Assembly: GCA_036558645.1 (NCBI GenBank)
Contig: DATBFG010000026.1
Span: forward strand, 1 to 64,000
Origin: DATBFG01 sp036558645
Lineage (GTDB): Bacteria > Acidobacteriota > Terriglobia > Terriglobales > Acidobacteriaceae
Direction: 5' to 3'
DNA: 64,000 nt
The notes under the pieces are model-generated. The model saw only the letters and a program-made list of their open reading frames with translations, was not told the DNA's origin and made no database searches. The position numbers were made by a program, and so were the translations under genes. This document shows, one piece after another, positions 43,570-52,355 of this stretch; within the stretch, counting starts at the first letter, position 1; every line of letters begins with the position of its first letter.

Positions 43570-44685
43570 CTAACGTCCAGCCAAACCGTACAGAGCCCAT
43601 CCGAGCTCATACGGCCGGCACTCATACGTAATATTGAAATTCAAGTCGCTGTCGGTAGCGATGGGCTTACGCGACATCAGTACTACGACCGCTTCAGAGT
43701 ATTTCTGGAAACCGCTGGTACGGATGTTGCGCCAGATCACGCCAGCTGTTTCATCTCGCATGTCAGCGGCGAGCTCGTTGTCCCCGGGTATCCATTGCAA
43801 CCCGCGATAGATTGGTTCAGTGAAGTCGACTCCGCTTGCCTCCGAAGCCGCGAACAGAGCCATCGGAGCCATGCCGTCCTGGTGAACGGAATAGACCGGA
43901 TATCGTCCGACGACGCGGCCACTGGCTGCTTCGTAGTGCCACCACCATTGACCAAGACTTCCCTGACGCGCACAGATGGCTTTCGCGCAAGACAACGACC
44001 TTGCCATACTCCCATCAAAATTGAATGCCAGGGCCGCATGAGCCATCGCGTAAGTCGGATAAACCTGGTCTGCGAAACTGCCGATGCGATCACGCATCGC
44101 GCTCACAGGGTTTGAGGCGGCTCGCTTGTGTCCGAAAAGCCCACTTTCGCCCTGATTGCTGCACAGACTCTCGTAAGCCGAGGCAGCGAGTTTGCGGAAT
44201 CTCTTCGAATTCGCCGGGTCGGCGATCACTGCGTGGCTTATCCCACTTAGCAACCATGCTGTTTCCATCGTTCTTTCTTCATTGCGGACATCGAAACGTG
44301 TTTGCATCATCGTTTCGGTGAGCTGACACAAAGAATCGAGTCTCGATGGAAACACAACCGCGCTCAGCCACAAGAGCAACCCGAGATCGCCTGCGTTATC
44401 GATCCATTGCTTATCCTCGACCAAGGCATCAAAAATCGCATTCGCATCTATATGCGCAGCAAATCCAGCAGCCTCGGCACGGTGCAATCCAAGGAGCGTC
44501 ATCGCCGTGTATCGCTGCGAAATCCCTTCACGAATCATGCCTTGCGGCGTTCGCAACATCCGGAAGCAGAACAACCGTCGCTCCGGATCGAGCATCTGCG
44601 GCAATCCCCTTAGGGACAATGCCAGCACCGACTGCGTGTCGTTAACCGCCTCGGAAGATGCCGCCTGAGGAAGTGTAGTTAGCAT
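43570..44685 (-). CDS. Unrecognised polysaccharide-locus protein, probably helical (alpha/alpha-type)
   Basis: A 371-residue protein that I cannot assign to a family. It has no signal peptide and no membrane helix. Long amphipathic helices alternate with loops rich in Trp/Tyr/His (QWIDNAGDLGLLLWLS, METAWLLSGISHAV, GQWWWHYEAASG, YSVHQDGMAPMALF), a pattern seen in alpha/alpha-toroid proteins such as polysaccharide lyases, GlcNAc epimerases and glycoside hydrolases. The start overlaps the stop of the upstream glycosyltransferase-like gene by 7 bases, so they are translationally coupled. A sugar-chain-modifying or -binding role in the cytoplasm is only inference. Confidence 0.6.
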   Translation of the reverse strand: MLTTLPQAASSEAVNDTQSVLALSLRGLPQMLDPERRLFCFRMLRTPQGMIREGISQRYTAMTLLGLHRAEAAGFAAHIDANAIFDALVEDKQWIDNAGDLGLLLWLSAVVFPSRLDSLCQLTETMMQTRFDVRNEERTMETAWLLSGISHAVIADPANSKRFRKLAASAYESLCSNQGESGLFGHKRAASNPVSAMRDRIGSFADQVYPTYAMAHAALAFNFDGSMARSLSCAKAICARQGSLGQWWWHYEAASGRVVGRYPVYSVHQDGMAPMALFAASEASGVDFTEPIYRGLQWIPGDNELAADMRDETAGVIWRNIRTSGFQKYSEAVVVLMSRKPIATDSDLNFNITYECRPYELGWALYGLAGR

Positions 44686-45731
44686 GCCTGCAGCACCTGA
44701 GTGAGGTTTCCGACGATGCGGTCGAGGGAAGCGTGGCTGGCCTTGCTTGGCTTGTCCGGCCTGTTTCTCGGCGTGATATCGATCTTTTCTTTTACTTCCT
44801 TCTCGTTCGTAACCAGTATCATTCGACCGTTAGCTGCAAGGTACCGATCGACGGCCCCGGTCTTCCCACGAAAGATGCTGTACACCGGAACACCGAGCGC
44901 CGCAGCTTCGCGATTCATTGTCCCGCCGCCACTGATTACCAGGTCCGAATGCCAGATCAGGTTCAGGCCATCGACCACCTTGGCTGGCACCAAAGCCTTG
45001 CCACTCTCGAAAAGCGTCGGCCATGAACTGCGCACACTCTCGGCCTGGCGATCATTTCGTGGCAATACCACAATCTTCGTCCGCGGATGCTTTCCCAGGA
45101 CTTCCATCACCTCGTGAAACAGCACATCACTCTGTGGATTGTGATAATGCGCTTCATTCGCTGGAGGACGCACAGTCACCACAATCTCCTGCCCGTTCAA
45201 TCCCAGTTGAGTCTTGATGCCATCATTTGGGCTGAAATTCGGTACATAGACGTCTTCTTTGATCCCCGGATACTGAAGGATGTGATTCTTATCAAGACTG
45301 ATCAGCTCGTTAGCGATCACTTCAGGCGTCATGACCCAAGTTGGCTGGACGACTGCCCAAACCTTGGCGTGTTCGTAGTCCGCAATCACAACCGAAGGAA
45401 TTCGCAACAACGACGCTATCGTCACCTGCGCGCGCGAACCGTGCGATACCGCCAAATCCGGACGATTTTTGAGAATGGTCGGCAGCATCTGTGCGGTGCG
45501 GATCGCAATCCCCGCGAGCTTCATGATCTTGTTCTTGCCGTAATGGCGTCCCGTCAGCTTGTACGACAACCCGTACATATCGGCCAGTCCACGAACCTGG
45601 AAGCAATCTCGTGCAGTAAGCAGCACGGAATGTCCTTGTTTTTCCAGTTCCCGGATGATCGGCACAAAAAACGGCACATGTGGGGAATTGTCGAGATCGA
45701 TCCAGATCGTCTTCTTGTTATCTTTTTTCAT
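44679..45731 (-). CDS. DUF354-family GT-B glycosyltransferase-like protein
   Basis: A 350-residue protein. The ATG at 45731 is chosen over a far upstream start because the GT-B N-domain begins just after (IWIDLDNSPHVPFFVPIIRELEKQGH) and AAGGAT lies upstream. KNRPDLAVSHGSRAQV and the C-terminal VISGGGTMNREAAALGVPVYSIFRGKTGAVD are the DUF354 signatures; the latter matches the nucleotide-sugar pocket of UDP-GlcNAc 2-epimerase/MurG-like folds. These proteins are found in many archaeal and bacterial surface-glycan loci. The gene is 17 bases from Wzx and overlaps the next gene by 7 bases. It may transfer a sugar or bind a nucleotide sugar; donor unknown. Confidence 0.8.
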   Translation of the reverse strand: MKKDNKKTIWIDLDNSPHVPFFVPIIRELEKQGHSVLLTARDCFQVRGLADMYGLSYKLTGRHYGKNKIMKLAGIAIRTAQMLPTILKNRPDLAVSHGSRAQVTIASLLRIPSVVIADYEHAKVWAVVQPTWVMTPEVIANELISLDKNHILQYPGIKEDVYVPNFSPNDGIKTQLGLNGQEIVVTVRPPANEAHYHNPQSDVLFHEVMEVLGKHPRTKIVVLPRNDRQAESVRSSWPTLFESGKALVPAKVVDGLNLIWHSDLVISGGGTMNREAAALGVPVYSIFRGKTGAVDRYLAANGRMILVTNEKEVKEKIDITPRNRPDKPSKASHASLDRIVGNLTQVLQAC

Positions 45732-45748
45732 CACTACAGTTATCCTTA

Positions 45749-47143
45749 TTAGTCCGCGGCACTGGTAGCAGCCACGATGTACTCTGCCGGCATTTCCTTC
45801 TGCTCGGCCACATCCACTCTCTGTTGTCGAATCAAGCGAAAGGCGAAGCAGAAAGTCCAGATTGCGTGAATCGCATATGCGACCAACCGTGCGGACGCTA
45901 ACCCAAACGCACCCATCTTGTGTGCGACCAGCAAGTAGGTCGAGGAAATGAAGATCAGAGCCCACCCCGCGTTCATCGTGCAGCCCAGCCACATCTTTCC
46001 GGATGCTGCAATCACGTCACCCACCGGCATCAGGATGGCGAACAATCCAGCCGTAACCATGACCACAATCAGCATCGGCCATGCATGAGCATAGGCAGCG
46101 CCATACATGCGCATGATGTACGGACTAAACAACGACATACCCAGTACCACCGGAACAACGATGATCGCGTTCAAGCGCAACATGAAACCGAGAACGCTGG
46201 CAGAGCCCTTGTTGTCGCCATCTCCAAATCGATCGGACAGCAGTGGCAGCAGGCTGGTACCAAGCGTTACCGGAAGAAACAGCAGCGCCCCGTACCATTG
46301 ATTCGCCGCGTTGAAGACTCCCATCTCGGCATAGCCATTTGGGCTGTTCACCAGGATCGCTGAACAAATCCAGTACACCGGAGCAACCAATGCTCCAGCC
46401 AGAAGCGCAGGCAAGCTGAACTTCCAAAGTACGCGCAGTTCCTGCCTGGATTCGCGATACTCGATCGGTACATTCACGCGCTTTGCTTCATTCCTTACGG
46501 CCGTATATTTCAGAGCCCATTCGCCAACGCGCGCCAGCACCATGCCCCAGAGAATTCCGGTAAGTCCTCCGACCAGGTATCCGCCAATCATGAAAGGCAC
46601 ATTCAATAAACCGACGATTGCCTGTACCCGCGCGGAAACTTGAAAGGCTTCAAATCCATAGAGCGCACCGGATTGCGCACTCGTGATCGCGGCGAAGAAC
46701 AGCAGCACCGCACCAATGCGAAGAGCGCCTGCGAGTTGCGGCGCCGAGAGCGTATGCGCTGCGAGCCAAGGCGCAAGCACGAACAGCGCAACAGCAACCA
46801 CCACACCCGTGATTACTGCAGTGGCTGTCGATAGCGCCAGGATTCTGCCAGCTCGACGCGGATCTTTTGTTCTGAATTCCGCAATGTGTTTTGTGGCCGT
46901 GATGCTCAAGCCGAAGCCAGCAAAAGTTCCAAAGAAGTCCACGCTGCTCTGGATGACTCCAAGCTCACCGTAGTGGGAAGGTCCCATAAGCCGAGCCAGG
47001 ACCACCGATACGGGCAGCGTCAACACTCGGGCAGCCACGCTGCCGACTAGCGTCCAGAACGCCCCAGTCGCCAGTCGCTTGCCCAGCGGCTCACGGTTAA
47101 TCCGCTCGCGGACCGCGGCAAGCACTTTCTTCAACAATCCCAC
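45749..47143 (-). CDS. Wzx-type polysaccharide flippase (MOP superfamily)
   Basis: A 464-residue membrane protein that starts with the GTG at 47143, with AAAGGAG 8 bases before. It has about 12-14 hydrophobic helices. LGKRLATGAFWTLVGSVAARVLTLPVSVVLARLMGPSHYGELGVIQSSVDF is the typical N-terminal block of the polysaccharide-biosynthesis (MATE-like) flippases. A likely role is to flip the lipid-linked repeat unit across the inner membrane for Wzy polymerisation. It follows the GT4 gene by 52 bases. Confidence 0.85.
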   Translation of the reverse strand: MGLLKKVLAAVRERINREPLGKRLATGAFWTLVGSVAARVLTLPVSVVLARLMGPSHYGELGVIQSSVDFFGTFAGFGLSITATKHIAEFRTKDPRRAGRILALSTATAVITGVVVAVALFVLAPWLAAHTLSAPQLAGALRIGAVLLFFAAITSAQSGALYGFEAFQVSARVQAIVGLLNVPFMIGGYLVGGLTGILWGMVLARVGEWALKYTAVRNEAKRVNVPIEYRESRQELRVLWKFSLPALLAGALVAPVYWICSAILVNSPNGYAEMGVFNAANQWYGALLFLPVTLGTSLLPLLSDRFGDGDNKGSASVLGFMLRLNAIIVVPVVLGMSLFSPYIMRMYGAAYAHAWPMLIVVMVTAGLFAILMPVGDVIAASGKMWLGCTMNAGWALIFISSTYLLVAHKMGAFGLASARLVAYAIHAIWTFCFAFRLIRQQRVDVAEQKEMPAEYIVAATSAAD

Positions 47144-47195
47144 TATTGCGACTCCTTTGTATCTCTGTTCATGAGGGCGTTCTGAGTTTTACTTG

Positions 47196-48521
47196 CTACT
47201 GGATCGCGTGAACCGTGTCAGTGTGGGCAAGATCGTAAGAGCCCAACACACGGTGCCGTGCGGACGGCATCAATGAATCAACTGCAGTCAGGAAGTTCTG
47301 GGCTACCGTCGCGGGCTCAAACTGCTGAACCAACGCTTCTGAAGGGCCCGCGCTCCGCAAGTCATCTAGCATAAAGTCCTGATACAAACTCTCCAGCGCC
47401 GCTTGGATCGCGTTCGCATCTTTGCAGCCCACACGATAAATACCGCCCTGCGTTGAAAAATCCGCCACAACGCCGGTTCTCGGACTGAGCGCCAGGACCG
47501 GCTTCCTTGCCGCGAGGTAGTCCGCCAATTTCGATGGAAAGAACATCCCTTCCGCAAAATCTGCCTCAACCAACACACACGCCGATGCGGAAGCAATGTA
47601 GTGCAAGCTTTCTTCGTAGCTGACGCGACCCACCACTTCGACGTTGTTCTGCAAGCCAAGCGATTCAACCAGCGCCGTCGTAGCGTTGTCTTTCTGACCG
47701 ACTAGAACTAGTTTTGTAATCTCTTTCGCTTCCTCGTGTGCGTTCAGAAATTCCCGAAGTGCCAGCAACAATGCATTCGAGGAACGCCCGGTGATTTCTG
47801 AGGTGCCCAATTTCCCCGCGTGCACCAGGCGAAACTCATTCGCCTTGGCGCTGCCGGCGGGCTTCGAAACCGACCGCGTTCCAATGTGAGGAACGATCTG
47901 CGCCTCGTGGGGGACACCCGACAACTTTTCATGAAACTTATGCAATTGCTGGCATGGATAAGTAACTAGGTCGGCCTCGCGGAGAGTTCGCTTCAACCAA
48001 AACAGGTAAGCCGCTTCATTGAGCGAAGATGTCTTGGGATAAGCCAGACCAGGAACAAAGTGGAACTCCCAGGGATCATTGATATTTGCAATCCATGGAA
48101 CTTCGAACAGCTTCGCGCACCAATAACCGACTACGTGCCCGATCATCGGGAGCGACCTTGAATAAACGAGATCGAACTTCCTCTCACCATGCAGCCGCAC
48201 CGCTTCCCGAACTGCGTCCGCTACCCACCGCGAATAGAACTTCGTTTGATAACGAACAGCCGCAGTTAACGACCGAACCTTCTCTCGACCAGTCGGCTGA
48301 GGTACGTCGACGACCAACTGTTCCGTGGTTTTCCACAATTCAGAAACGTCAAATGCACGATCCTTCGAACGGATGCTCTCGCTCGTGAGCACCTTCACCT
48401 CGGCGCCAGCTTCTGCCACGGCGCGCACCAGCTTTGCAGCGCAAAAGGCCTCAGAATCGGCCGCCGGCGCAAACAACGGGCTTACGCAAAGTATTCGGAT
48501 CGGATTTCCCTCGTTCGCCAT
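47196..48521 (-). CDS. Family 4 (GT-B) glycosyltransferase
   Basis: A 441-residue GT-B enzyme. The ATG at 48521 follows the stop of the 2-epimerase by 2 bases. The N-domain starts IRILCVSPLFAPAADSEAFCAAKL; the acceptor side has GHVVGYWCAKLFEVPWIANINDPWEF. In the C-domain LVHAGKLGTSEITGRSS begins the nucleotide-binding half and EADFAEGMFFPSKLADYLAARKPVLAL holds the E-x7-E-like motif region of GT4. Likely cytoplasmic and active on the lipid-linked sugar. Donor and linkage are unknown. Confidence 0.82.
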   Translation of the reverse strand: MANEGNPIRILCVSPLFAPAADSEAFCAAKLVRAVAEAGAEVKVLTSESIRSKDRAFDVSELWKTTEQLVVDVPQPTGREKVRSLTAAVRYQTKFYSRWVADAVREAVRLHGERKFDLVYSRSLPMIGHVVGYWCAKLFEVPWIANINDPWEFHFVPGLAYPKTSSLNEAAYLFWLKRTLREADLVTYPCQQLHKFHEKLSGVPHEAQIVPHIGTRSVSKPAGSAKANEFRLVHAGKLGTSEITGRSSNALLLALREFLNAHEEAKEITKLVLVGQKDNATTALVESLGLQNNVEVVGRVSYEESLHYIASASACVLVEADFAEGMFFPSKLADYLAARKPVLALSPRTGVVADFSTQGGIYRVGCKDANAIQAALESLYQDFMLDDLRSAGPSEALVQQFEPATVAQNFLTAVDSLMPSARHRVLGSYDLAHTDTVHAIQ

Positions 48522-48523
48522 GT

Positions 48524-49711
48524 TCAATTCAGTGGAACTGTTTCTTCGGTAGTTCCCGCCGCGACCTGCAGAGCATTGACCCCGAATCGCAACGCGATCG
48601 ACTCGAGAATGCGCTCTGTGGCATGGCCATCGCCGTATGGCGTTTGTACACGTGCCATCTTTTCGTAGTAATTCTTGTTGCTGAGTAGTTGCGAAACTTC
48701 GGCAACGATCTTGGCTTGGTCAGTTCCTACGAGCTTTACCGTCCCCCCAGCCAGCGCCTCCGGTCGCTCGGTACAATCGCGCATGACCAGGACTGGCTTA
48801 CCCAACGCCGGAGCCTCTTCCTGAATACCACCGGAGTCGGTCATTACTACCGTCGCCCGCTCCATCAACGCTACGAACGGCAGATAGCTGAGCGGATCGA
48901 TGAGGTGCACGTTATCGAGCCCTCTGCCGCTGTCATCTACCAGCGTTTCCCAAACAGTCGACCGCACTCTGGGATTCAGATGTACCGGATAAACAAATTG
49001 TGCTTCAGAAAATCGTACTGCCAGCTCTGCGATAGCAAGACATGCGGATTCTAGTTTCTCGCCAAAATTCTCGCGGCGATGACCGGTAATAAGTACCAGC
49101 GGAGCGCCATTCTTCATCAACTTGGAATCGAGTCCCGGAACGTTCGGCGGATTCTTTCGGACCCGATCAACCGCCTGGTAAAGCGCATCAATAACGGTGT
49201 TTCCAGTCAGGAATATCTGATCTTCCGCGATTCCTTCCCTCAGCAGGTTGTTCCGACTTCCGTCAGTCGGCACGAAATGCATCGATGTCAGCCGGCTCGT
49301 CAAGACTCGGTTGGCTTCTTCAGGCCAAGGAGCCTGCATGTTTCCTGTTCGCAGCCCGGCTTCCACGTGTCCGACCGGAATATTCTGATAAAAGGCTGCA
49401 AGCGATGCGGCAAGAACAGTCGTCGTGTCTCCCTGCACCAGCACAAGGTCAGGTCGTTCTGCCACAAGATACTTGGTTACGGAGCTGATCGCTGCACATG
49501 TGAGTTCGGGCAGGCTTTGATCCGGCCGCATCAAGTTCAGGTCCGCATCCGGCTGGATGCCAAAAACTTCGAACACTTGGTCAAGCATCTGACGGTGCTG
49601 AGCCGTCGCGCAGACATGACACTCGAATCGCGGATCCTGTCGCAGGCCAAGGATCACTGGGGCCAGCTTGATCGCTTCCGGCCGAGTTCCGACGATGACT
49701 GAGACTTTCAT
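48524..49711 (-). CDS. wecB: UDP-N-acetylglucosamine 2-epimerase, copy 2
   Basis: A 395-residue non-hydrolysing 2-epimerase; the ATG at 49711 is used instead of an upstream TTG. Canonical motifs: IVGTRPEAIKLAPVI, HVEAGLRTGN, PEEANRVLTS, ITGHRRENFGE and VMTDSGGIQEEAPALGKPVLV. It is more like standard WecB than copy 1 (42274-43512), so it should convert UDP-GlcNAc to UDP-ManNAc. It stands between a GT2 and a GT4 gene. Confidence 0.88.
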   Translation of the reverse strand: MKVSVIVGTRPEAIKLAPVILGLRQDPRFECHVCATAQHRQMLDQVFEVFGIQPDADLNLMRPDQSLPELTCAAISSVTKYLVAERPDLVLVQGDTTTVLAASLAAFYQNIPVGHVEAGLRTGNMQAPWPEEANRVLTSRLTSMHFVPTDGSRNNLLREGIAEDQIFLTGNTVIDALYQAVDRVRKNPPNVPGLDSKLMKNGAPLVLITGHRRENFGEKLESACLAIAELAVRFSEAQFVYPVHLNPRVRSTVWETLVDDSGRGLDNVHLIDPLSYLPFVALMERATVVMTDSGGIQEEAPALGKPVLVMRDCTERPEALAGGTVKLVGTDQAKIVAEVSQLLSNKNYYEKMARVQTPYGDGHATERILESIALRFGVNALQVAAGTTEETVPLN

Positions 49712-49752
49712 GAAATTAGAACTTTTGTGCAATGGATATGCGCTCAGGACAG

Positions 49753-50760
49753 CTACGACTGTGAGGGGACTGCCAAGGTCTTCATACGGGGGAAAAGTGG
49801 CGTTCTCCGAACAATCGCCTGCCAGATCCGTTCTGTGCGCTTGAGCATCGAGCTTAAGCTGCTTGCTCCTGGGAACTTCATCTTTTCGACTCGCAACGCT
49901 CGAAGTTCCCGCTCGGTGCTATTCAGCTTTCGCTTCAATTCGCGTGCCATTTCACGATGCTTGAGATTCTTGGACGCTTCAAACGCGTTACGGTGAAGTC
50001 GCAGGGCCGACTGCTTTAGCATCATCGGATTCTTGCGACCTTCAATTACCAATGAACCGCTCCCGTTCGGATTCCATATAGCGAGCGGTTCCTGAATAAA
50101 CGCCCACGGTCCGAGGACTGCCAATCGCAGTGCGAGGTCCCAATCTTCCAGGTGCCTCAACGACTCATCAAATCCACCCGCCTTTGTCAGGGCCCAGCGG
50201 CGAACTGCAACAGCCTGGTTGAAGAACACGAAGCGGCTGGCCAGAACTTCCGCCGGATTCAACCAAACCCCTTCTTCGTATGTTGAATGCAGGAGAGACA
50301 CGGAAAACGAGCGCTCCTCACCGCCTTCGTGACGAAGCGTCGCGTTACACAGGCAGCAAGGCACGCGCTGACCCACTCGCTCCATCAGCGCGACCTGGCG
50401 CTCCAACTTGTTCGGCAGCCACAGATCATCAGAATCCAAGAACGCAACAATCTCTCCCTTTGCTTGGCGAATACCGCGGTTGCGTGCTGCTGAAGGTCCA
50501 CGATTTTCTTGCTTGAGGAGGATAACTCGATCGCCGAAGGCTTGCAGTTGAGCCTCTGTATCGTCGTTTGAACCGTCGTCAACAACGATGACTTCAACGT
50601 TGCGATACGTTTGGCCGAGCACATTCTCGACCGCCCGCCCAATCACGCTAGCGCGATTGAATGTCGGGATGATCACGCTCACGAGCGGACTGCTCGTTAC
50701 ACCAATCGCCTCGGTGTTGGCACGGTCAAGAACGTTGACGCTCATATCAACCAGGCTCAT
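49753..50760 (-). CDS. Family 2 glycosyltransferase
   Basis: A 335-residue GT2 enzyme. VSVIIPTFNRASVIGRAVENVLGQTY is the start of the catalytic domain, VIVVDDGSNDDTEAQL the nucleotide-binding block, and AFLDSDDLWLPNKLERQV the DSDD metal motif. A C-terminal helical region rich in Arg/Lys/Glu (HREMARELKRKLNSTERELRAL) may be a coiled coil. The ATG overlaps the stop of the acetyltransferase at 50757 by 4 bases. It should add a sugar to the lipid-linked repeat unit. Confidence 0.87.
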   Translation of the reverse strand: MSLVDMSVNVLDRANTEAIGVTSSPLVSVIIPTFNRASVIGRAVENVLGQTYRNVEVIVVDDGSNDDTEAQLQAFGDRVILLKQENRGPSAARNRGIRQAKGEIVAFLDSDDLWLPNKLERQVALMERVGQRVPCCLCNATLRHEGGEERSFSVSLLHSTYEEGVWLNPAEVLASRFVFFNQAVAVRRWALTKAGGFDESLRHLEDWDLALRLAVLGPWAFIQEPLAIWNPNGSGSLVIEGRKNPMMLKQSALRLHRNAFEASKNLKHREMARELKRKLNSTERELRALRVEKMKFPGASSLSSMLKRTERIWQAIVRRTPLFPRMKTLAVPSQS

Positions 50761-51257
50761 TGACCGGCAACACTCATTTCTTCTTCAACAAAACGACGAA
50801 AACGGGCCGGGTTTCCGGCGACGATAGCATTGGCCGGCACGTCTTTCGTCACCATGCTGCCGGCGCCGATAATCGCGTTTTCTCCAATGTGTACGTTCGC
50901 CAGAATCGTCACGCCGGACCCGATTGAGGCTCCCTTGCTCACTACCGTTCGCTCAACCTTCCAATCTCTTTCAGTCTGGAGTTCGCCACCACGCGTGGTA
51001 GCGCGAGGGTAGCTGTCGTTTATGAAAGTGACACCGTGTCCTACAAAGACGTTGTCCTCAATCGTCACGCCCTCACAGATAAAGGTGTGCGACGAGATCT
51101 TGCACCTGCGTCCTACCGTCGCGTTCTTTTGGATTTCAACGAACGCGCCGATCTTTGTCTCGTCGCCAATCTCACAACCATAAAGATTGATGAACTTGGA
51201 CAATTTGACGTCTTTGCCGAGCTTCACGTCGGGGGCGATGCATACGAATTCGCTCAT
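50757..51257 (-). CDS. Hexapeptide N-acetyltransferase, WbpD/WlbB-like
   Basis: A 166-residue left-handed beta-helix protein. The repeats (CIAPDVKLGKDVKLSKFINLYGCEIGD, ATVGRRCKISSHTFICEGVTIEDNVFVGHGVTF) and the loop INDSYPRATT with VERTVVSKGASIGSGVTILANVHIGENAIIGAGSMVT match WbpD, the N-acetyltransferase of UDP-2-acetamido-3-amino-2,3-dideoxy-glucuronate. It overlaps the oxidoreductase gene (51254) and the glycosyltransferase (50760) by 4 bases each, as expected for a coupled pathway. It should acetylate the 3-amino group introduced by the DegT enzyme at 39586. Confidence 0.82.
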   Translation of the reverse strand: MSEFVCIAPDVKLGKDVKLSKFINLYGCEIGDETKIGAFVEIQKNATVGRRCKISSHTFICEGVTIEDNVFVGHGVTFINDSYPRATTRGGELQTERDWKVERTVVSKGASIGSGVTILANVHIGENAIIGAGSMVTKDVPANAIVAGNPARFRRFVEEEMSVAGQ

Positions 51258-52255
51258 AGGTAAACCAGTGCTCCTCTCTTGCTCAGGGACTCGTTAGCAG
51301 CCTCCAGCATCTTGACAACTCGCAGGCCGGCAACCCCATCGTTGAAAGGCGTGCGGTCATTGGCGATGCAGTCGACAAAGTAGGTCAGCTCTTGGCGCAA
51401 CGCCTCCACCTGCTCAAGCTGCGGGGCCCACATATCACCAGAACGGTAACTGACGAGCAGGTCGTACAAGCCTTCCTGGCTCTTGATCTGTACGCCCTTG
51501 TCGTAAACCTTGATTTTCTCGTCGGCTTCCAGATCGTTCCAGACCAGCATCTTCTTCTCGCCACCGATGAGGGTCGTTCTCACCTTGACCGGCGACAGCC
51601 AGTTCACATTCACGTGTGCGATAACTTTTTCCGGGAAGTAAAGAGTGATAAACGCCACGTCCTCGTGGCCATTGAGGTGAGTCTGACCGGTCGCGACCAG
51701 CGCTTCGGGACTGGCCTCAATCAAGTAGTCCATGATTGAGAGGTCGTGTGGCGCTAGATCCCAGATCACATTCACATCATGCTGAAACAATCCGAGGTTG
51801 ACGCGGGTTGAATCGTAATAGTACAGCTTCCCCAGATTGCCTTCCTGCAGCAGTTGCTTGATCTTTCTCACCGCACCCGTAAACAAGAAGGTGTGGTCGA
51901 CCATGATCTTCAGATTCTTCTGGATCGCCAGGTCAATCAGGATTTCTGCTTGTTTAACGTTGCTCGTGAAAGGTTTTTCGACGAAAACGTGCTTGCCGTT
52001 CTCGAGTGCCTGCTTCGCCAATTCGAAGTGCGTCCATACTGGAGTCACTACCGCGACAGCATCAACTTCGGGCGAAGTCATAACCTCGGCCGCATCAGCC
52101 GTCACGTAAAGATTCGGATGAGCCTTATGGATTCTCTGCCGTGCCGCTGAACTCTTGTCGCAGACCGCATGGACCTGGGCGCCCTGCAGACTCTGCAGGT
52201 TTCGGACCACATTGGGTCCCCAGTAGCCGTAACCGATTACCCCAAATTTCACCAT
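51254..52255 (-). CDS. Gfo/Idh/MocA-family nucleotide-sugar dehydrogenase (WbpB/WlbA-like)
   Basis: A 333-residue oxidoreductase. GVIGYGYWGPNVVRNLQSL is the NAD-binding motif with the GYWGPN signature of WbpB/WlbA; VFVEKPFTSNV has the EKP catalytic Lys, and the C-domain is the usual Gfo/Idh/MocA beta-sheet. WbpB oxidises the 3-hydroxyl of UDP-GlcNAcA to give the 3-keto sugar for the WbpE-like aminotransferase. The ATG follows AAGG at 5 bases. It overlaps the WbpD-like gene by 4 bases. It is the first biosynthetic gene after the 100-bp gap following the sugar transferase. Confidence 0.85.
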   Translation of the reverse strand: MVKFGVIGYGYWGPNVVRNLQSLQGAQVHAVCDKSSAARQRIHKAHPNLYVTADAAEVMTSPEVDAVAVVTPVWTHFELAKQALENGKHVFVEKPFTSNVKQAEILIDLAIQKNLKIMVDHTFLFTGAVRKIKQLLQEGNLGKLYYYDSTRVNLGLFQHDVNVIWDLAPHDLSIMDYLIEASPEALVATGQTHLNGHEDVAFITLYFPEKVIAHVNVNWLSPVKVRTTLIGGEKKMLVWNDLEADEKIKVYDKGVQIKSQEGLYDLLVSYRSGDMWAPQLEQVEALRQELTYFVDCIANDRTPFNDGVAGLRVVKMLEAANESLSKRGALVYL

Positions 52256-52355
52256 AATTACCTTCTATTGAATGAACGTGACGGAAGACTTGCTCAAGTG
52301 GGATTCGGAAACTGAATCCCTACGGTCACAAAGGGGGAGGCTCGGGGAGGGAAAA

